Shown here in pieces: positions 16,688 to 23,785 of a stretch of 32,074 nucleotides of DNA; position 1 is the stretch's first letter; each line of letters begins with the position of its first letter. Origin of the DNA: Rhizobium redzepovicii (GTDB taxonomy: Bacteria; Pseudomonadota; Alphaproteobacteria; Rhizobiales; Rhizobiaceae). The stretch is taken from positions 1 to 32,074 of the forward strand of contig NZ_JAILYH010000035.1 of NCBI RefSeq assembly GCF_019793435.1. Reading direction: 5' to 3'. Under the pieces are notes generated by a model that saw nothing but the letters and a program-made list of their open reading frames with translations, ran no database searches and was not told the origin of the DNA. The position numbers were made by a program, and so were the translations under genes.

Positions 16688-17647
16688 TCAGTGCAGGTCG
16701 AACTTCTTCATCTTCCGATGCAAGGTGGCGCGGCTAATGCCGAGGGCGACAGCCGCCTGCGAGACGTTGCCGCTGGTGCGTGACAGCGCCCGCAACAGGG
16801 CCGCCTTTTCCGCTTCGACGATCTCCTCCTGCTGCGAGACGCCGGCCTCATGCAGGGCATCGGCCGCCGGAATGCCGGCGGCGATCCGCTTGTCGTCCAG
16901 CTGCAGCGCGATGCGAGCAGCGCGCGTTGCTCCCAGCACCAGGTCATGCCGGTCGACGGCAAGCAGGGCGGCGGCGGAATTGACGCCGGCGGGAACCATC
17001 AGGAAACGGGCGCTGGGAAAAGCCGAGCGGAAGAGGTTGAGCTCGATGCGCATCGCCGCATCGCGCACGGTCTGCGTCAGGATGGTCAGCGTCATCTCGT
17101 TGACGTCTTCGCGGCAGGTAGAAATATCGAGGGCTGCGGCCACCCGGCCACGGTGATCGCGGATCGGTGCTGTGGTGCAGCTGAGGCTGGTATTGGCGCA
17201 GAAGAAATGCTGGTCGCGGAAGATGGCGACGGCACGCTCGTCGGCAAGCGCGGTGCCGATGCCGTTGGTTCCGATGCTCGCCTCGGTCCAGACCGAGCCG
17301 GTCCACAGGCCGAGTTCTTGGAACTCCTTGTCGTCGCCGGCAGCACCCCGACGCTCCAATGCAATGCCGTTCCTGTCGGTCAGAAGCAGGCAGCAGCCGG
17401 CCCTGCCGACGGTGGTGAAGAGACGATCGAGCTCTTCGGTCGCGCTGGCGATCAGCTGACCGGACTGTTCTCGGGCACGCCGGAATTCCTCATCGGTAAC
17501 GCGCAGTGGCGCCCGTTCGTCTTCCGGAGCGAGCTGATGCATGGTCATGCATCGCCGCCAAGAGGCGACAACGGGAGAACTGGCTGCGGCGGAATCGCGC
17601 TGGGCAGAGGTGTAGACATGCTCGGCGTGTGCTGAGTGTTCGTGCAT
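16688..17647 (-). CDS. AcoR-like GAF/Fis-type transcriptional regulator without AAA+ domain
   Basis: The protein has 319 residues from the ATG at 17647 (GGAGGAG at 3-4 nt upstream). The N-terminal part (SPVVASWRRCM, LIASATEELDRLF) is the AcoR-type sensor start. A GAF-like domain follows, about 60-190, with LLLTDRNGIALERRG, GTNGIGTALADERAVAI and the HFFCANTSLSCTTAPI segment. The C-terminal Fis-type helix-turn-helix is at about 278-319 (LSRTSGNVSQAAVALGISRA, then TLHRKMKKF). The sigma-54-interacting AAA+ module that occupies the middle of classical AcoR (about 600-650 residues) is absent, including its GAFTGA loop and Walker motifs. It therefore probably works on sigma-70 promoters. Its position upstream of the acetaldehyde dehydrogenase makes that operon its likely target, with an alcohol/aldehyde-derived signal. 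Confidence 0.88.
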   Translation of the reverse strand: MHEHSAHAEHVYTSAQRDSAAASSPVVASWRRCMTMHQLAPEDERAPLRVTDEEFRRAREQSGQLIASATEELDRLFTTVGRAGCCLLLTDRNGIALERRGAAGDDKEFQELGLWTGSVWTEASIGTNGIGTALADERAVAIFRDQHFFCANTSLSCTTAPIRDHRGRVAAALDISTCREDVNEMTLTILTQTVRDAAMRIELNLFRSAFPSARFLMVPAGVNSAAALLAVDRHDLVLGATRAARIALQLDDKRIAAGIPAADALHEAGVSQQEEIVEAEKAALLRALSRTSGNVSQAAVALGISRATLHRKMKKFDLH

Positions 17648-17858
17648 CGGCTCCTCCCACGGAACTTGAGCATAGTCTGAGGGAAAAGCGGTCGGTTTGC
17701 AATCGGCCGGTCCTAGACGGCCGGCGGCGTGCGGGTTTTTCAGACGAAGGCGGCAGAAATCACATTTCAGTGTTCGAACGCAGAGAGTGTAACAAAAGAC
17801 CGCTCTCGCCCGTAGTTCTGTGCAGAAACAGCTTTTGCAGGGCGAGGAGATCCCGACC

Positions 17859-18341
17859 ATGTTAAACAGACGATTGTTGCTGATGGGTGCCGCTTTCGGC
17901 GGGCTTGCGGTTCGTTTGGGGGCCGGCAAGGCGATCGCTGGCGAGACCTTTGCGGTGACGCACACAGAGGATGAATGGCGCAAGCTGCTGACGCCGGATC
18001 AATTTGTCATCCTGCGTCAGGCGGGGACGGAAAATCCCTTCACCAGCGCCCTGCTGCATGAGGAGCGGAAGGGCACCTTCGCCTGTGCCGGCTGCGACCA
18101 AAAGCTCTTTTCCTCGGCGACCAAATTCGACAGCGGAACCGGATGGCCGAGCTTTTGGGCACCGCTCGACCATGCTGTCGGAACCACAAACGACACCACT
18201 TTCGGGATGGCGCGCACGGCCGTCCATTGTAGTCGCTGTGGCGGCCATCTGGGCCACGTCTTCGATGATGGTCCGAAGCCAACCGGACTTCGCTACTGCA
18301 TGAATGGCCTTGTCATGACGTTTCATCCAGCCTCGGCCTGA
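17859..18341 (+). CDS. msrB: Exported peptide-methionine (R)-S-oxide reductase MsrB
   Basis: This enzyme reduces methionine-R-sulfoxide in proteins. It has 160 residues from the ATG at 17859. The two zinc-binding CxxC pairs are CAGC and CSRC, the core motifs are FDSGTGWPSFW and GHLGHVFDDGPKPTGLRYC, and the catalytic Cys147 lies in RYCMNG. The leader MLNRRLLLMGAAFGG, then LAVRLGAGKAIAGE, has a twin arginine followed by a hydrophobic stretch and an A-x-A-like end, so a Tat-type export to the periplasm is likely. Cytoplasmic MsrB has no such leader. The start has GAGGAGA about 10 nt upstream. The gene is divergent from the AcoR-like regulator (211 nt apart) and convergent with the flavoprotein gene downstream. 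Confidence 0.95.
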   Translation: MLNRRLLLMGAAFGGLAVRLGAGKAIAGETFAVTHTEDEWRKLLTPDQFVILRQAGTENPFTSALLHEERKGTFACAGCDQKLFSSATKFDSGTGWPSFWAPLDHAVGTTNDTTFGMARTAVHCSRCGGHLGHVFDDGPKPTGLRYCMNGLVMTFHPASA

Positions 18342-18388
18342 TTCAGGGAAGGTCTTGTTTTCCGCTGAGTACCTGCGAGCGCCGGGGC

Positions 18389-19597
18389 CTATCTGTGCAG
18401 CCAGGCCTCGATGCCGCGCGCAGCGGCCCGGCCGGTCGCCAGGCAGGCAGTGAGGAGATAGCCGCCGGTCGGCGCCTCCCAGTCGAGCATTTCGCCGGCG
18501 ACGAAGGTGCCTGGCAGCGCCTTCAACATGAAGCCGCCGTCGATGCCGCTCCAGCGGATGCCGCCGGCCGAGGAGATCGCCTCGGCGATCGGCCTCGTCT
18601 CGAGAACCGGGACTGGTAGGGCCTTGATCAGGCCGGCGAGACGTCCGGGATCGGTTCGATCGCGCTCGGGAGCGAGTTCCCGCAGCAATGCCGCCTTGAC
18701 GCCGTCGAGGCCGGCACCTTTGCGCAGGCGGTTCGAGAAGCTCGATTTGGCGTCCTGCCGCGTGAGGTCGCGGTGCAGCCTTTCGACTGTCCGGCCGGGG
18801 GCGAGGTCGAGCGTCAGGGCGGCGCTGCCGCGGTTAAGCAGCCGGTCGCGGAGGCTCGCCGCATGAGCGTAGACCAGACTGCCCTCGATACCGCCTGCGG
18901 TGATGACGAATTCGCCAGGAAAGGTTCCGGCTTCGGAGGTGGCGACGACCGACTTCACCGGCTCGCCGGCGAAACGCTCGCGGAAGTTTTGGCTCCAGCC
19001 GACGACGAAACCGCAATTGGCGGGCTCGAAGGCGTCGATCTCGACACCCTTTTCCGATAACCACGGCAGCCAGCGCGCATCGGAGCCAAGGCGGGGCCAG
19101 CTTGCGCCGCCGAGTGCCAGCAGGGCGGCGTCGCACTGGACGATACTGCGTCCTTCCGGCGTTTCGAAAACATAGCCCTCATCGGCAAAACCGATCCAGC
19201 GATGGCGGGTGCGGAGCGTTGTGCCCTGCGCCTCCAATCGTCTGAGCCAGGCGCGCAGCAAGGGAGAGGCTTTCATTACCTTCGGGAACACTCGACCGGA
19301 CGAACCAATGAAGGTCTCCGTCCCGAGCCCTGCCGCCCAATCCCTGATATCGCCAGGGGTAAAGGCATCCAGAGCCGGCCGCAGCCGGGAAGAAGCGGCG
19401 CCGAAGCGCGTGGCGAAACGGGCATAATCCTCGGAATGGGTAATGTTCAGTCCCGACTTGCCGGCCAGCAGAAACTTGCGGGCGAAGGTTGGCATGGCGT
19501 CGTAGACCGTCACCGCATGGCCGGAGAGCGACAGCAGTTCGGCGGCCGCCAGTCCCGCCGGGCCGCCGCCGATGATGGCCATTCGCTTCTGGTCCAT
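18389..19597 (-). CDS. YhiN/BaiN-type FAD-dependent oxidoreductase (TIGR03862-like)
   Basis: This is a 402-residue flavoprotein. The dinucleotide-binding motif IIGGGPAGLAAAELLSLSG is at about residues 8-26, followed by ARKFLLAGKSGLNITHSED, a hallmark of the HI0933/YhiN group. A conserved ALGGASWPRLGSDA segment lies mid-protein, and the C-terminal FAD contact region is AISSAGGIRW...ALPGTFVAGEMLDWEAPTGGYLL. The physiological substrate is not established for this branch; the related BaiN acts on bile-acid intermediates, which need not apply here. It is transcribed alone, convergent with msrB 47 nt away and 67 nt from the stop of the MerR-type gene on the same strand. The ATG at 19597 has only a modest Shine-Dalgarno; an internal ATG at codon 6 is an alternative. 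Confidence 0.9.
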   Translation of the reverse strand: MDQKRMAIIGGGPAGLAAAELLSLSGHAVTVYDAMPTFARKFLLAGKSGLNITHSEDYARFATRFGAASSRLRPALDAFTPGDIRDWAAGLGTETFIGSSGRVFPKVMKASPLLRAWLRRLEAQGTTLRTRHRWIGFADEGYVFETPEGRSIVQCDAALLALGGASWPRLGSDARWLPWLSEKGVEIDAFEPANCGFVVGWSQNFRERFAGEPVKSVVATSEAGTFPGEFVITAGGIEGSLVYAHAASLRDRLLNRGSAALTLDLAPGRTVERLHRDLTRQDAKSSFSNRLRKGAGLDGVKAALLRELAPERDRTDPGRLAGLIKALPVPVLETRPIAEAISSAGGIRWSGIDGGFMLKALPGTFVAGEMLDWEAPTGGYLLTACLATGRAAARGIEAWLHR

Positions 19598-19664
19598 GGA
19601 TGTCTTTGCCCGATTCTTTCTGGTGCCGTTTTGGCGCGGCTGCGCCTTGCCCGCAAGGGCGGGT

Positions 19665-20087
19665 TCAGTGATGCGAATGCGTGCACTGGCCGTGGTCGGC
19701 GAGAACCTCGATGACGCGGCATTGATCGACGCGGCCGTGGCCGCAGCCTTCCACCATGGTTTCCAGCTCGGCCTTCAGCGCCATCAGGCTGCGGATGCGC
19801 TGCTCGACCTCGACGAGACGAGCCTTGGCGATAGCATCGGCCGAGGCGCAGGATTGGTGCGGATCATCCTGCAGGGTCAGCAGCGTGCGGATCGCCTCGA
19901 TCTCGAAGCCGAGTTCGCGGGCATGGCGGATGAAGGCGAGGCGACTGATATCGGCAGGTTCGAAGGAGCGCTGGTTGCCTTCGCTGCGGCTCGGCGCCGC
20001 GAGCAGGCCGATGCTCTCGTAATAACGCACCGTCGGCACCTTGACGCCGCTCTGGCGGGCGGCTTCACCGATCGTGATCTTTTTCAT
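19665..20087 (-). CDS. MerR-family metal-responsive regulator (ZntR/CadR-like)
   Basis: The 140-residue protein starts with the MerR winged helix (ITIGEAARQSGVKVPTVRYY, then ESIGLL, residues 4-29), followed by the dimerisation helix. Metal ligands are visible: a Cys in HQSCASADAIAKARL at the position equivalent to ZntR Cys79, which marks divalent-metal sensors, and a metal loop with Cys-x7-Cys (CGHGRVDQC). There is also a Cys/His tail (QCTHSHH). CueR-type monovalent sensors lack the first Cys, so Zn, Cd or Pb is more likely than Cu. It is divergent from the P-type ATPase gene with a shared operator between them, so it presumably activates the ATPase and may autoregulate. Confidence 0.92.
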   Translation of the reverse strand: MKKITIGEAARQSGVKVPTVRYYESIGLLAAPSRSEGNQRSFEPADISRLAFIRHARELGFEIEAIRTLLTLQDDPHQSCASADAIAKARLVEVEQRIRSLMALKAELETMVEGCGHGRVDQCRVIEVLADHGQCTHSHH

Positions 20088-20097
20088 GATTTTCCTC

Positions 20098-20128
20098 TTG
20101 CACCTCTAGTCACTAGAGGATGTAGGAG
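20098..20128 (+). promoter_or_regulatory. MerR-type promoter/operator for the P-type ATPase
   Basis: A perfect palindrome CCTCTAGT-C-ACTAGAGG (20103-20119) lies between a -35 like TTGCAC (20098-20103) and a -10 like TAGGAG (20123-20128), with a 19-bp spacer. The over-long spacer with an operator inside it is the known architecture of MerR-family activated promoters, where metal-bound regulator untwists the DNA. It sits 40 nt upstream of the ATPase start. Confidence 0.85.
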
Positions 20129-20158
20129 GGATGCTTCTGTTTGACAAGGAAGCGGATC

Positions 20159-22453
20159 ATGGCAGAGAGCGAGACACGATATCGGGTTGGCGGCATGGAT
20201 TGCGCCTCCTGCGCAACCAAGATCGATACGGCGGTCAGACGCGTGGCGGGTGTCGCCGATGTATCCGTCTCGGTGATGGCGGGCACGATGACTGTCCGGC
20301 ACGATGGCAGCAGCGATCTCAAGGCGATCGAGAAGAAGGTAACCGGGCTTGGCTATTCCGTCGCGCCGCTTTCCGGAAACGCTGCGCCAGCACATGAACG
20401 CGGTCCGCAGCATCGTCACGACCATGGACATGATCACCGCGATCAGGCGGACCATGACCACGAACATGCGGTGCATGATCATGAAGGCCACGATCATGCA
20501 GGCCATAGCCATGACCATGCAAGTCATGACCACGACGATCATGGCGAGAAGGAAATCGAGGGGCTGCACGGGCACGACCATGCGCCAATGGCCGGTCCCT
20601 GGTGGCAGAGTGAGAAGGGTCGGCTGACCATCCTTTCCGGTGCGGCACTCGTTGTCGCCTACACCGTCGGCCATCTCGTGCCGGCGATTGCATCCTATGC
20701 CTTCATCGTTGCCATGCTGATCGGTCTGGTGCCGATCGCGCGGCGTGCCGTCATGGCCGCTTTCTCAGGCACACCGTTTTCGATCGAGATGCTGATGACG
20801 ATCGCCGCCGTCGGCGCCGTCATCATCAATGCCGGCGAAGAGGCGGCAACCGTTGTGTTCCTGTTCCTCGTTGGCGAGCTGTTGGAAGGGGTGGCAGCGG
20901 GCAAGGCGCGCGAAAGCATCCAGTCGCTGACGTCGCTGGTGCCGAAGACCGCGCTACTCGAAGACAATGGGCAGACACGGGAGGTGCCAGCGGAAAGCCT
21001 TTCGGTCGGCGCCGTCATCGTGGTTCGCCCTGGCGACCGGATCTCGGCGGACGGCGTCGTTGTCTCCGGTGAGAGCGCGATCGACGAGGCGCCGGTGACG
21101 GGCGAGAGCACGCCGGTGCGCAAGGGCGTCGATGCCATCGTTTTTGCCGGCACGGTCAATGGCGATGCCGTGCTCAGGGTTCGCGTCACGGCGGCGGCTG
21201 CCGACAATACCATCGCCCGCGTCGTCAAGCTGGTCGAAGAGGCGCAGGAATCGAAGGCGCCGACCGAACGTTTCATCGATCGGTTCTCGCGTTACTACAC
21301 GCCCGGCGTTGTGGTTGTCGCGGGGCTGGTGGCGGTCGTTCCGCCGCTTTTGTTCGACGGTTCGTGGAGCGAATGGGTCTATAAGGGCCTTGCCATTCTG
21401 CTGATCGGCTGCCCCTGCGCGCTTGTCATCTCGACGCCGGCGGCGATTGCTGCCTCGCTTTCATCCGGTGCGCGGCGCGGGCTGCTGATGAAGGGCGGCG
21501 CAGTGCTGGAAACGCTCGGCAAGGTGACGATGGTCGCCTTCGACAAGACAGGCACGCTGACGGAAGGCAAGCCTCAGGTGACCGATATCGTTTCCTTCGG
21601 ATTGAGCGAGACGCAGGTCTTGTCGCGAGCGGCGGTGCTGGAGCAGGGCTCCAGCCATCCACTGGCGCTGGCGATCCTCAACCGCGCCAAGGCGGACGGC
21701 GTTCCCGTGCCGCCGGCCTCCGAGCTGGAAGCGCTGCCGGGCAAGGGTGTCAGCGGCAACGTCGGCGGTGAGACGCTCGATCTGCTGTCCCCATCCGCTG
21801 CTCGCGAGCGCGGGGCGCTCGATGGGGAAAAGGATGCACGCATCAGGGCGCTGAACGACGAGGGCAAGAGCGTGTCGGTGCTGCTCGTCAACGGTGTTGC
21901 GGCCGGCCTGATCGCCATGCGTGACGAGCCGCGTGAGGACGCCGAGGCCGGGCTCGCTGCGCTCAAATCAGCCGGCGTCAAGGCGATGATGTTGACGGGC
22001 GACAACAAGCGGACGGCAGCAGCCGTTGCCGGCATGCTCGGCATCGACTGGCGGGGCGAAATGATGCCGGAGGACAAGCAGCGGGTCGTCGGCGAATTGA
22101 AGCGCCAGGGCTTCATCGTCGCCAAGGTCGGCGACGGCATCAACGATGCTCCGGCGCTGGCCGCCGCCGATATCGGCATCGCCATGGGCGGCGGCACCGA
22201 TGTGGCGCTGGAGACGGCCGATGCCGCCGTGCTGCACGGGCGCGTCGGCGACGTGGCGCGGATGATCGAACTGTCCAAACGGACGATGCGCAACATCCTG
22301 CAGAATATCAGCATCGCGCTCGGGCTGAAGGCGGTGTTCCTGGTGACGACGATTGCCGGCATCACCGGGCTCTGGCCGGCGATTCTCGCCGATACCGGTG
22401 CGACCGTGCTGGTGACGATCAACGCGCTGAGGCTGTTGCGGGTCGAGGGATAA
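20159..22453 (+). CDS. zntA: Zn/Cd/Pb-exporting P1B-2-type ATPase (ZntA-like)
   Basis: This metal efflux ATPase has 764 residues from the ATG at 20159 (AAGGA 8 nt upstream). The N-terminal heavy-metal domain has GGMDCASC (Cys15, Cys18). A His/Asp-rich linker of about 65 residues (about 79-145) with dozens of His may store or deliver metal. The transmembrane metal site is CPC (Cys418-Pro-Cys420) in GCPCALVIST. The phosphorylation site is Asp462 in DKTGTLTEGKP, and the HP motif is in SSHPLALA. The hinge is GDGINDAPALA, and the last helices carry LADTGATVLVTINALRLLR with the Asp typical of Zn/Cd/Pb pumps, whereas Cu pumps have MxxSS. It is divergent from its MerR-type regulator and followed by a terminator. 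Confidence 0.95.
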   Translation: MAESETRYRVGGMDCASCATKIDTAVRRVAGVADVSVSVMAGTMTVRHDGSSDLKAIEKKVTGLGYSVAPLSGNAAPAHERGPQHRHDHGHDHRDQADHDHEHAVHDHEGHDHAGHSHDHASHDHDDHGEKEIEGLHGHDHAPMAGPWWQSEKGRLTILSGAALVVAYTVGHLVPAIASYAFIVAMLIGLVPIARRAVMAAFSGTPFSIEMLMTIAAVGAVIINAGEEAATVVFLFLVGELLEGVAAGKARESIQSLTSLVPKTALLEDNGQTREVPAESLSVGAVIVVRPGDRISADGVVVSGESAIDEAPVTGESTPVRKGVDAIVFAGTVNGDAVLRVRVTAAAADNTIARVVKLVEEAQESKAPTERFIDRFSRYYTPGVVVVAGLVAVVPPLLFDGSWSEWVYKGLAILLIGCPCALVISTPAAIAASLSSGARRGLLMKGGAVLETLGKVTMVAFDKTGTLTEGKPQVTDIVSFGLSETQVLSRAAVLEQGSSHPLALAILNRAKADGVPVPPASELEALPGKGVSGNVGGETLDLLSPSAARERGALDGEKDARIRALNDEGKSVSVLLVNGVAAGLIAMRDEPREDAEAGLAALKSAGVKAMMLTGDNKRTAAAVAGMLGIDWRGEMMPEDKQRVVGELKRQGFIVAKVGDGINDAPALAAADIGIAMGGGTDVALETADAAVLHGRVGDVARMIELSKRTMRNILQNISIALGLKAVFLVTTIAGITGLWPAILADTGATVLVTINALRLLRVEG

Positions 22454-22500
22454 ACTCTCTTCGCAGCGACGATGCGGGCTGATCCGGAATCGACAATCGT

Positions 22501-22530
22501 AGAGCCGGCTATAGGCCGGCTCTCTTCGTT
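22501..22530 (+). terminator. Terminator after the P-type ATPase gene
   Basis: Arms AGAGCCGGC and GCCGGCTCT (9 bp, perfect) with a 5-nt loop are followed by a T-rich stretch, 48 nt past the ATPase stop. It also insulates the downstream nrd promoter. Confidence 0.8.
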
Positions 22531-22634
22531 TCGGCCTTCTCGACAGCCTCTTTTCGTTAAGCCTTCGTTAGCCATGTTTTTCACAGGAACGTAGCGATTT
22601 CAAACCTGTCGTAACGCAATGCACAAACCATCCG

Positions 22635-22671
22635 TTGACGTGATTTCGGATTCGCGTACTATATCTAGTGT
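22635..22671 (+). promoter_or_regulatory. nrd operon promoter with NrdR-box-like site
   Basis: TTGACG (22635-22640) is a good -35. TACTAT (16-bp spacing) or CTATAT (18-bp spacing) could be the -10. Overlapping the -10, GTACTATATCTAGTGT (22656-22671) matches the NrdR-box consensus ACACTATATATAGTGT, recalled from the literature, at 13 of 16 positions. NrdR is the ATP/dATP-sensing repressor of ribonucleotide reductase genes and usually binds paired boxes about three helical turns apart. I see no clear second box upstream. The riboswitch begins immediately after. Confidence 0.7.
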
Positions 22672-22869
22672 TCAAGGTTCCTTCGATTCGTGTCGGATCG
22701 CGGGCTAAGACGGGAATACGGTGCGTTTCGCCATGACGGCGCAGCAAGGCCGGAGCTGCCCCCGCAACTGTAAGCGGCGAGCAACTGTCCGATTTCAGGT
22801 CACTGAGGCATGATGCCTCGGGAAGGCTGGGGCAGGGTGCTTCGACCCGCAAGCCAGGAGACCTGCCTT
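22672..22869 (+). ncRNA. Cobalamin (B12) riboswitch in the nrdHIEF leader
   Basis: All conserved blocks occur in order: GGTTCC at the 5' side, TAAGACGGGAATACGGTGCG, GCTGCCCCCGCAACTGTAAG, TCACTGAGGCATGATGCCTC followed by GGGAAGGC, then GACCCGCAAGCCAGGAGACC with the B12 box AGCCAGGAGACCTGCC at 22852-22867. Adenosylcobalamin binding normally lowers expression of the downstream genes. Here those genes are the class Ib reductase, which needs no B12. The logic would be to silence it when the B12-dependent class II enzyme (not in this window) can work. Boundaries are approximate to within about 10 nt. Confidence 0.97.
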
Positions 22870-23142
22870 GAACTAGATGTCCACGGGCGGGGTGTCCGGA
22901 AGGTCGCGTGAATGACAGCGGAATGATTCGCGCCTGTTACGCTGCCCCGAACGTCCGCATGAGCACTTCGGGGTTGAAGTCATGTCCAGAATATCAAGGC
23001 CGCCGCCCGCGCAAATCCCGAGAGGGATCGTATCAGGCGTTTAAACGCCGACTTTGCCAGATCACCAAATGTTGCCCCGGACGCTGCAAGGCGCCCGATC
23101 CCAGTCTTGCGTCCTGAATTCTTTGACATCACGAGGAACATG
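22870..23142 (+). promoter_or_regulatory. Long 5' leader between B12 riboswitch and nrdH
   Basis: About 270 nt lie between the B12 box and the nrdH start. Visible elements are a five-codon reading frame at 22912-22926 (ATGACAGCGGAATGA) behind GGAAGG, a perfect palindrome GGCGTTTAAACGCC at 23036-23049, and a hairpin with arms GGACGC and GCGTCC (about 23079-23114). That hairpin ends some 20 nt before the nrdH Shine-Dalgarno. No hairpin with a T-run is evident, so control may act on translation or through Rho. The one longer frame here (22908-23117) has no recognisable product. Confidence 0.5.
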
Positions 23143-23364
23143 ATGAGCGTTACCGTCTACAGCAAACCCGCCTGCGTCCAGTGCACCGCCACCTATCGCG
23201 CCCTCGACCGGCTGGGCGTCGATTACGACATCGTCGATATCTCGCAGGATACCGAAGCGCTCGATCGTGTCCGCAGCCTCGGCTACATGCAGGCGCCGGT
23301 CGTGATCGCCGGCGAGCGGCATTGGGCGGGTTTCCGCCCCGATATGATCAGCGCGCTCTCCTGA
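23143..23364 (+). CDS. nrdH: Glutaredoxin-like protein NrdH
   Basis: NrdH is the thioredoxin-reductase-dependent electron donor for class Ib ribonucleotide reductase. It has 73 residues, the usual size, with the redox motif CVQC in VYSKPACVQCTATYRAL near the N-terminus and the C-terminal HWAGFRPDMI region typical of NrdH. The ATG at 23143 is chosen because GAGGA lies about 6 nt upstream; the ATG at 23140 is directly adjacent and would be too close. It is first in the nrdHIEF operon, with nrdI 16 nt downstream, and follows the B12 riboswitch leader. Confidence 0.96.
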   Translation: MSVTVYSKPACVQCTATYRALDRLGVDYDIVDISQDTEALDRVRSLGYMQAPVVIAGERHWAGFRPDMISALS

Positions 23365-23380
23365 CCCGAGGAAAAAGGCG

Positions 23381-23785
23381 ATGGGGCTGATCGTTTATTA
23401 TTCCAGCCGCTCCGAGAATACCCATCGCTTCGTCGCCAGGCTCGGACTGCGCGCGGCGCGCATTCCGGCTGGCGGCGCAGAGGCGTTCCCTATCCGCGAA
23501 CCCTTCGTTCTCATTGTGCCGACCTACAGCGGCGACGGTGGCAAGGGTGCCGTTCCCAAGCAGGTGATCCGTTTCTTGAACGATGCGGAAAACCGAGGAC
23601 ATATCCGCGGCGTGATTGCCGCGGGCAACAGCAATTTCGGCGAGACATACGGGCTCGCCGGCGACGTGATCTCGCAAAAATGCCAGGTGCCTTACCTCTA
23701 CAGGTTCGAGCTCATGGGCACGGCCGAGGATGTCGCCAACGTCAAACACGGAATGGAACAATTTTGGACACGGGAACAACTCTGA
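23381..23785 (+). CDS. nrdI: Flavodoxin-like class Ib RNR assembly protein NrdI
   Basis: NrdI is a 134-residue flavoprotein that supplies the oxidant used to build the dimanganese-tyrosyl radical cofactor of NrdF. The FMN phosphate loop YYSSRSENTHRFV is near the N-terminus. The conserved VPTYSGDGGKGAVPKQVIRF and AAGNSNFGETYGLAGD segments bind the flavin ring, and the C-terminal YRFELMGTAEDV completes the family pattern. The start ATG at 23381 has GAGGA upstream. The last 22 nt overlap the TTG start proposed for nrdE, so translation of the two is probably coupled. Confidence 0.96.
   Translation: MGLIVYYSSRSENTHRFVARLGLRAARIPAGGAEAFPIREPFVLIVPTYSGDGGKGAVPKQVIRFLNDAENRGHIRGVIAAGNSNFGETYGLAGDVISQKCQVPYLYRFELMGTAEDVANVKHGMEQFWTREQL

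Noticed and set aside
22621..22640. Second NrdR box upstream of the first
   Set aside because: The best alignment (GCACAAACCATCCGTT) matches only about 7 of 16 consensus positions and the spacing is not a whole number of turns.
22908..23117. 69-codon frame in the nrd leader as a small protein gene
   Set aside because: It starts at GTG, has basic composition with no family resemblance, and lies in an untranslated leader; kept only as a note.
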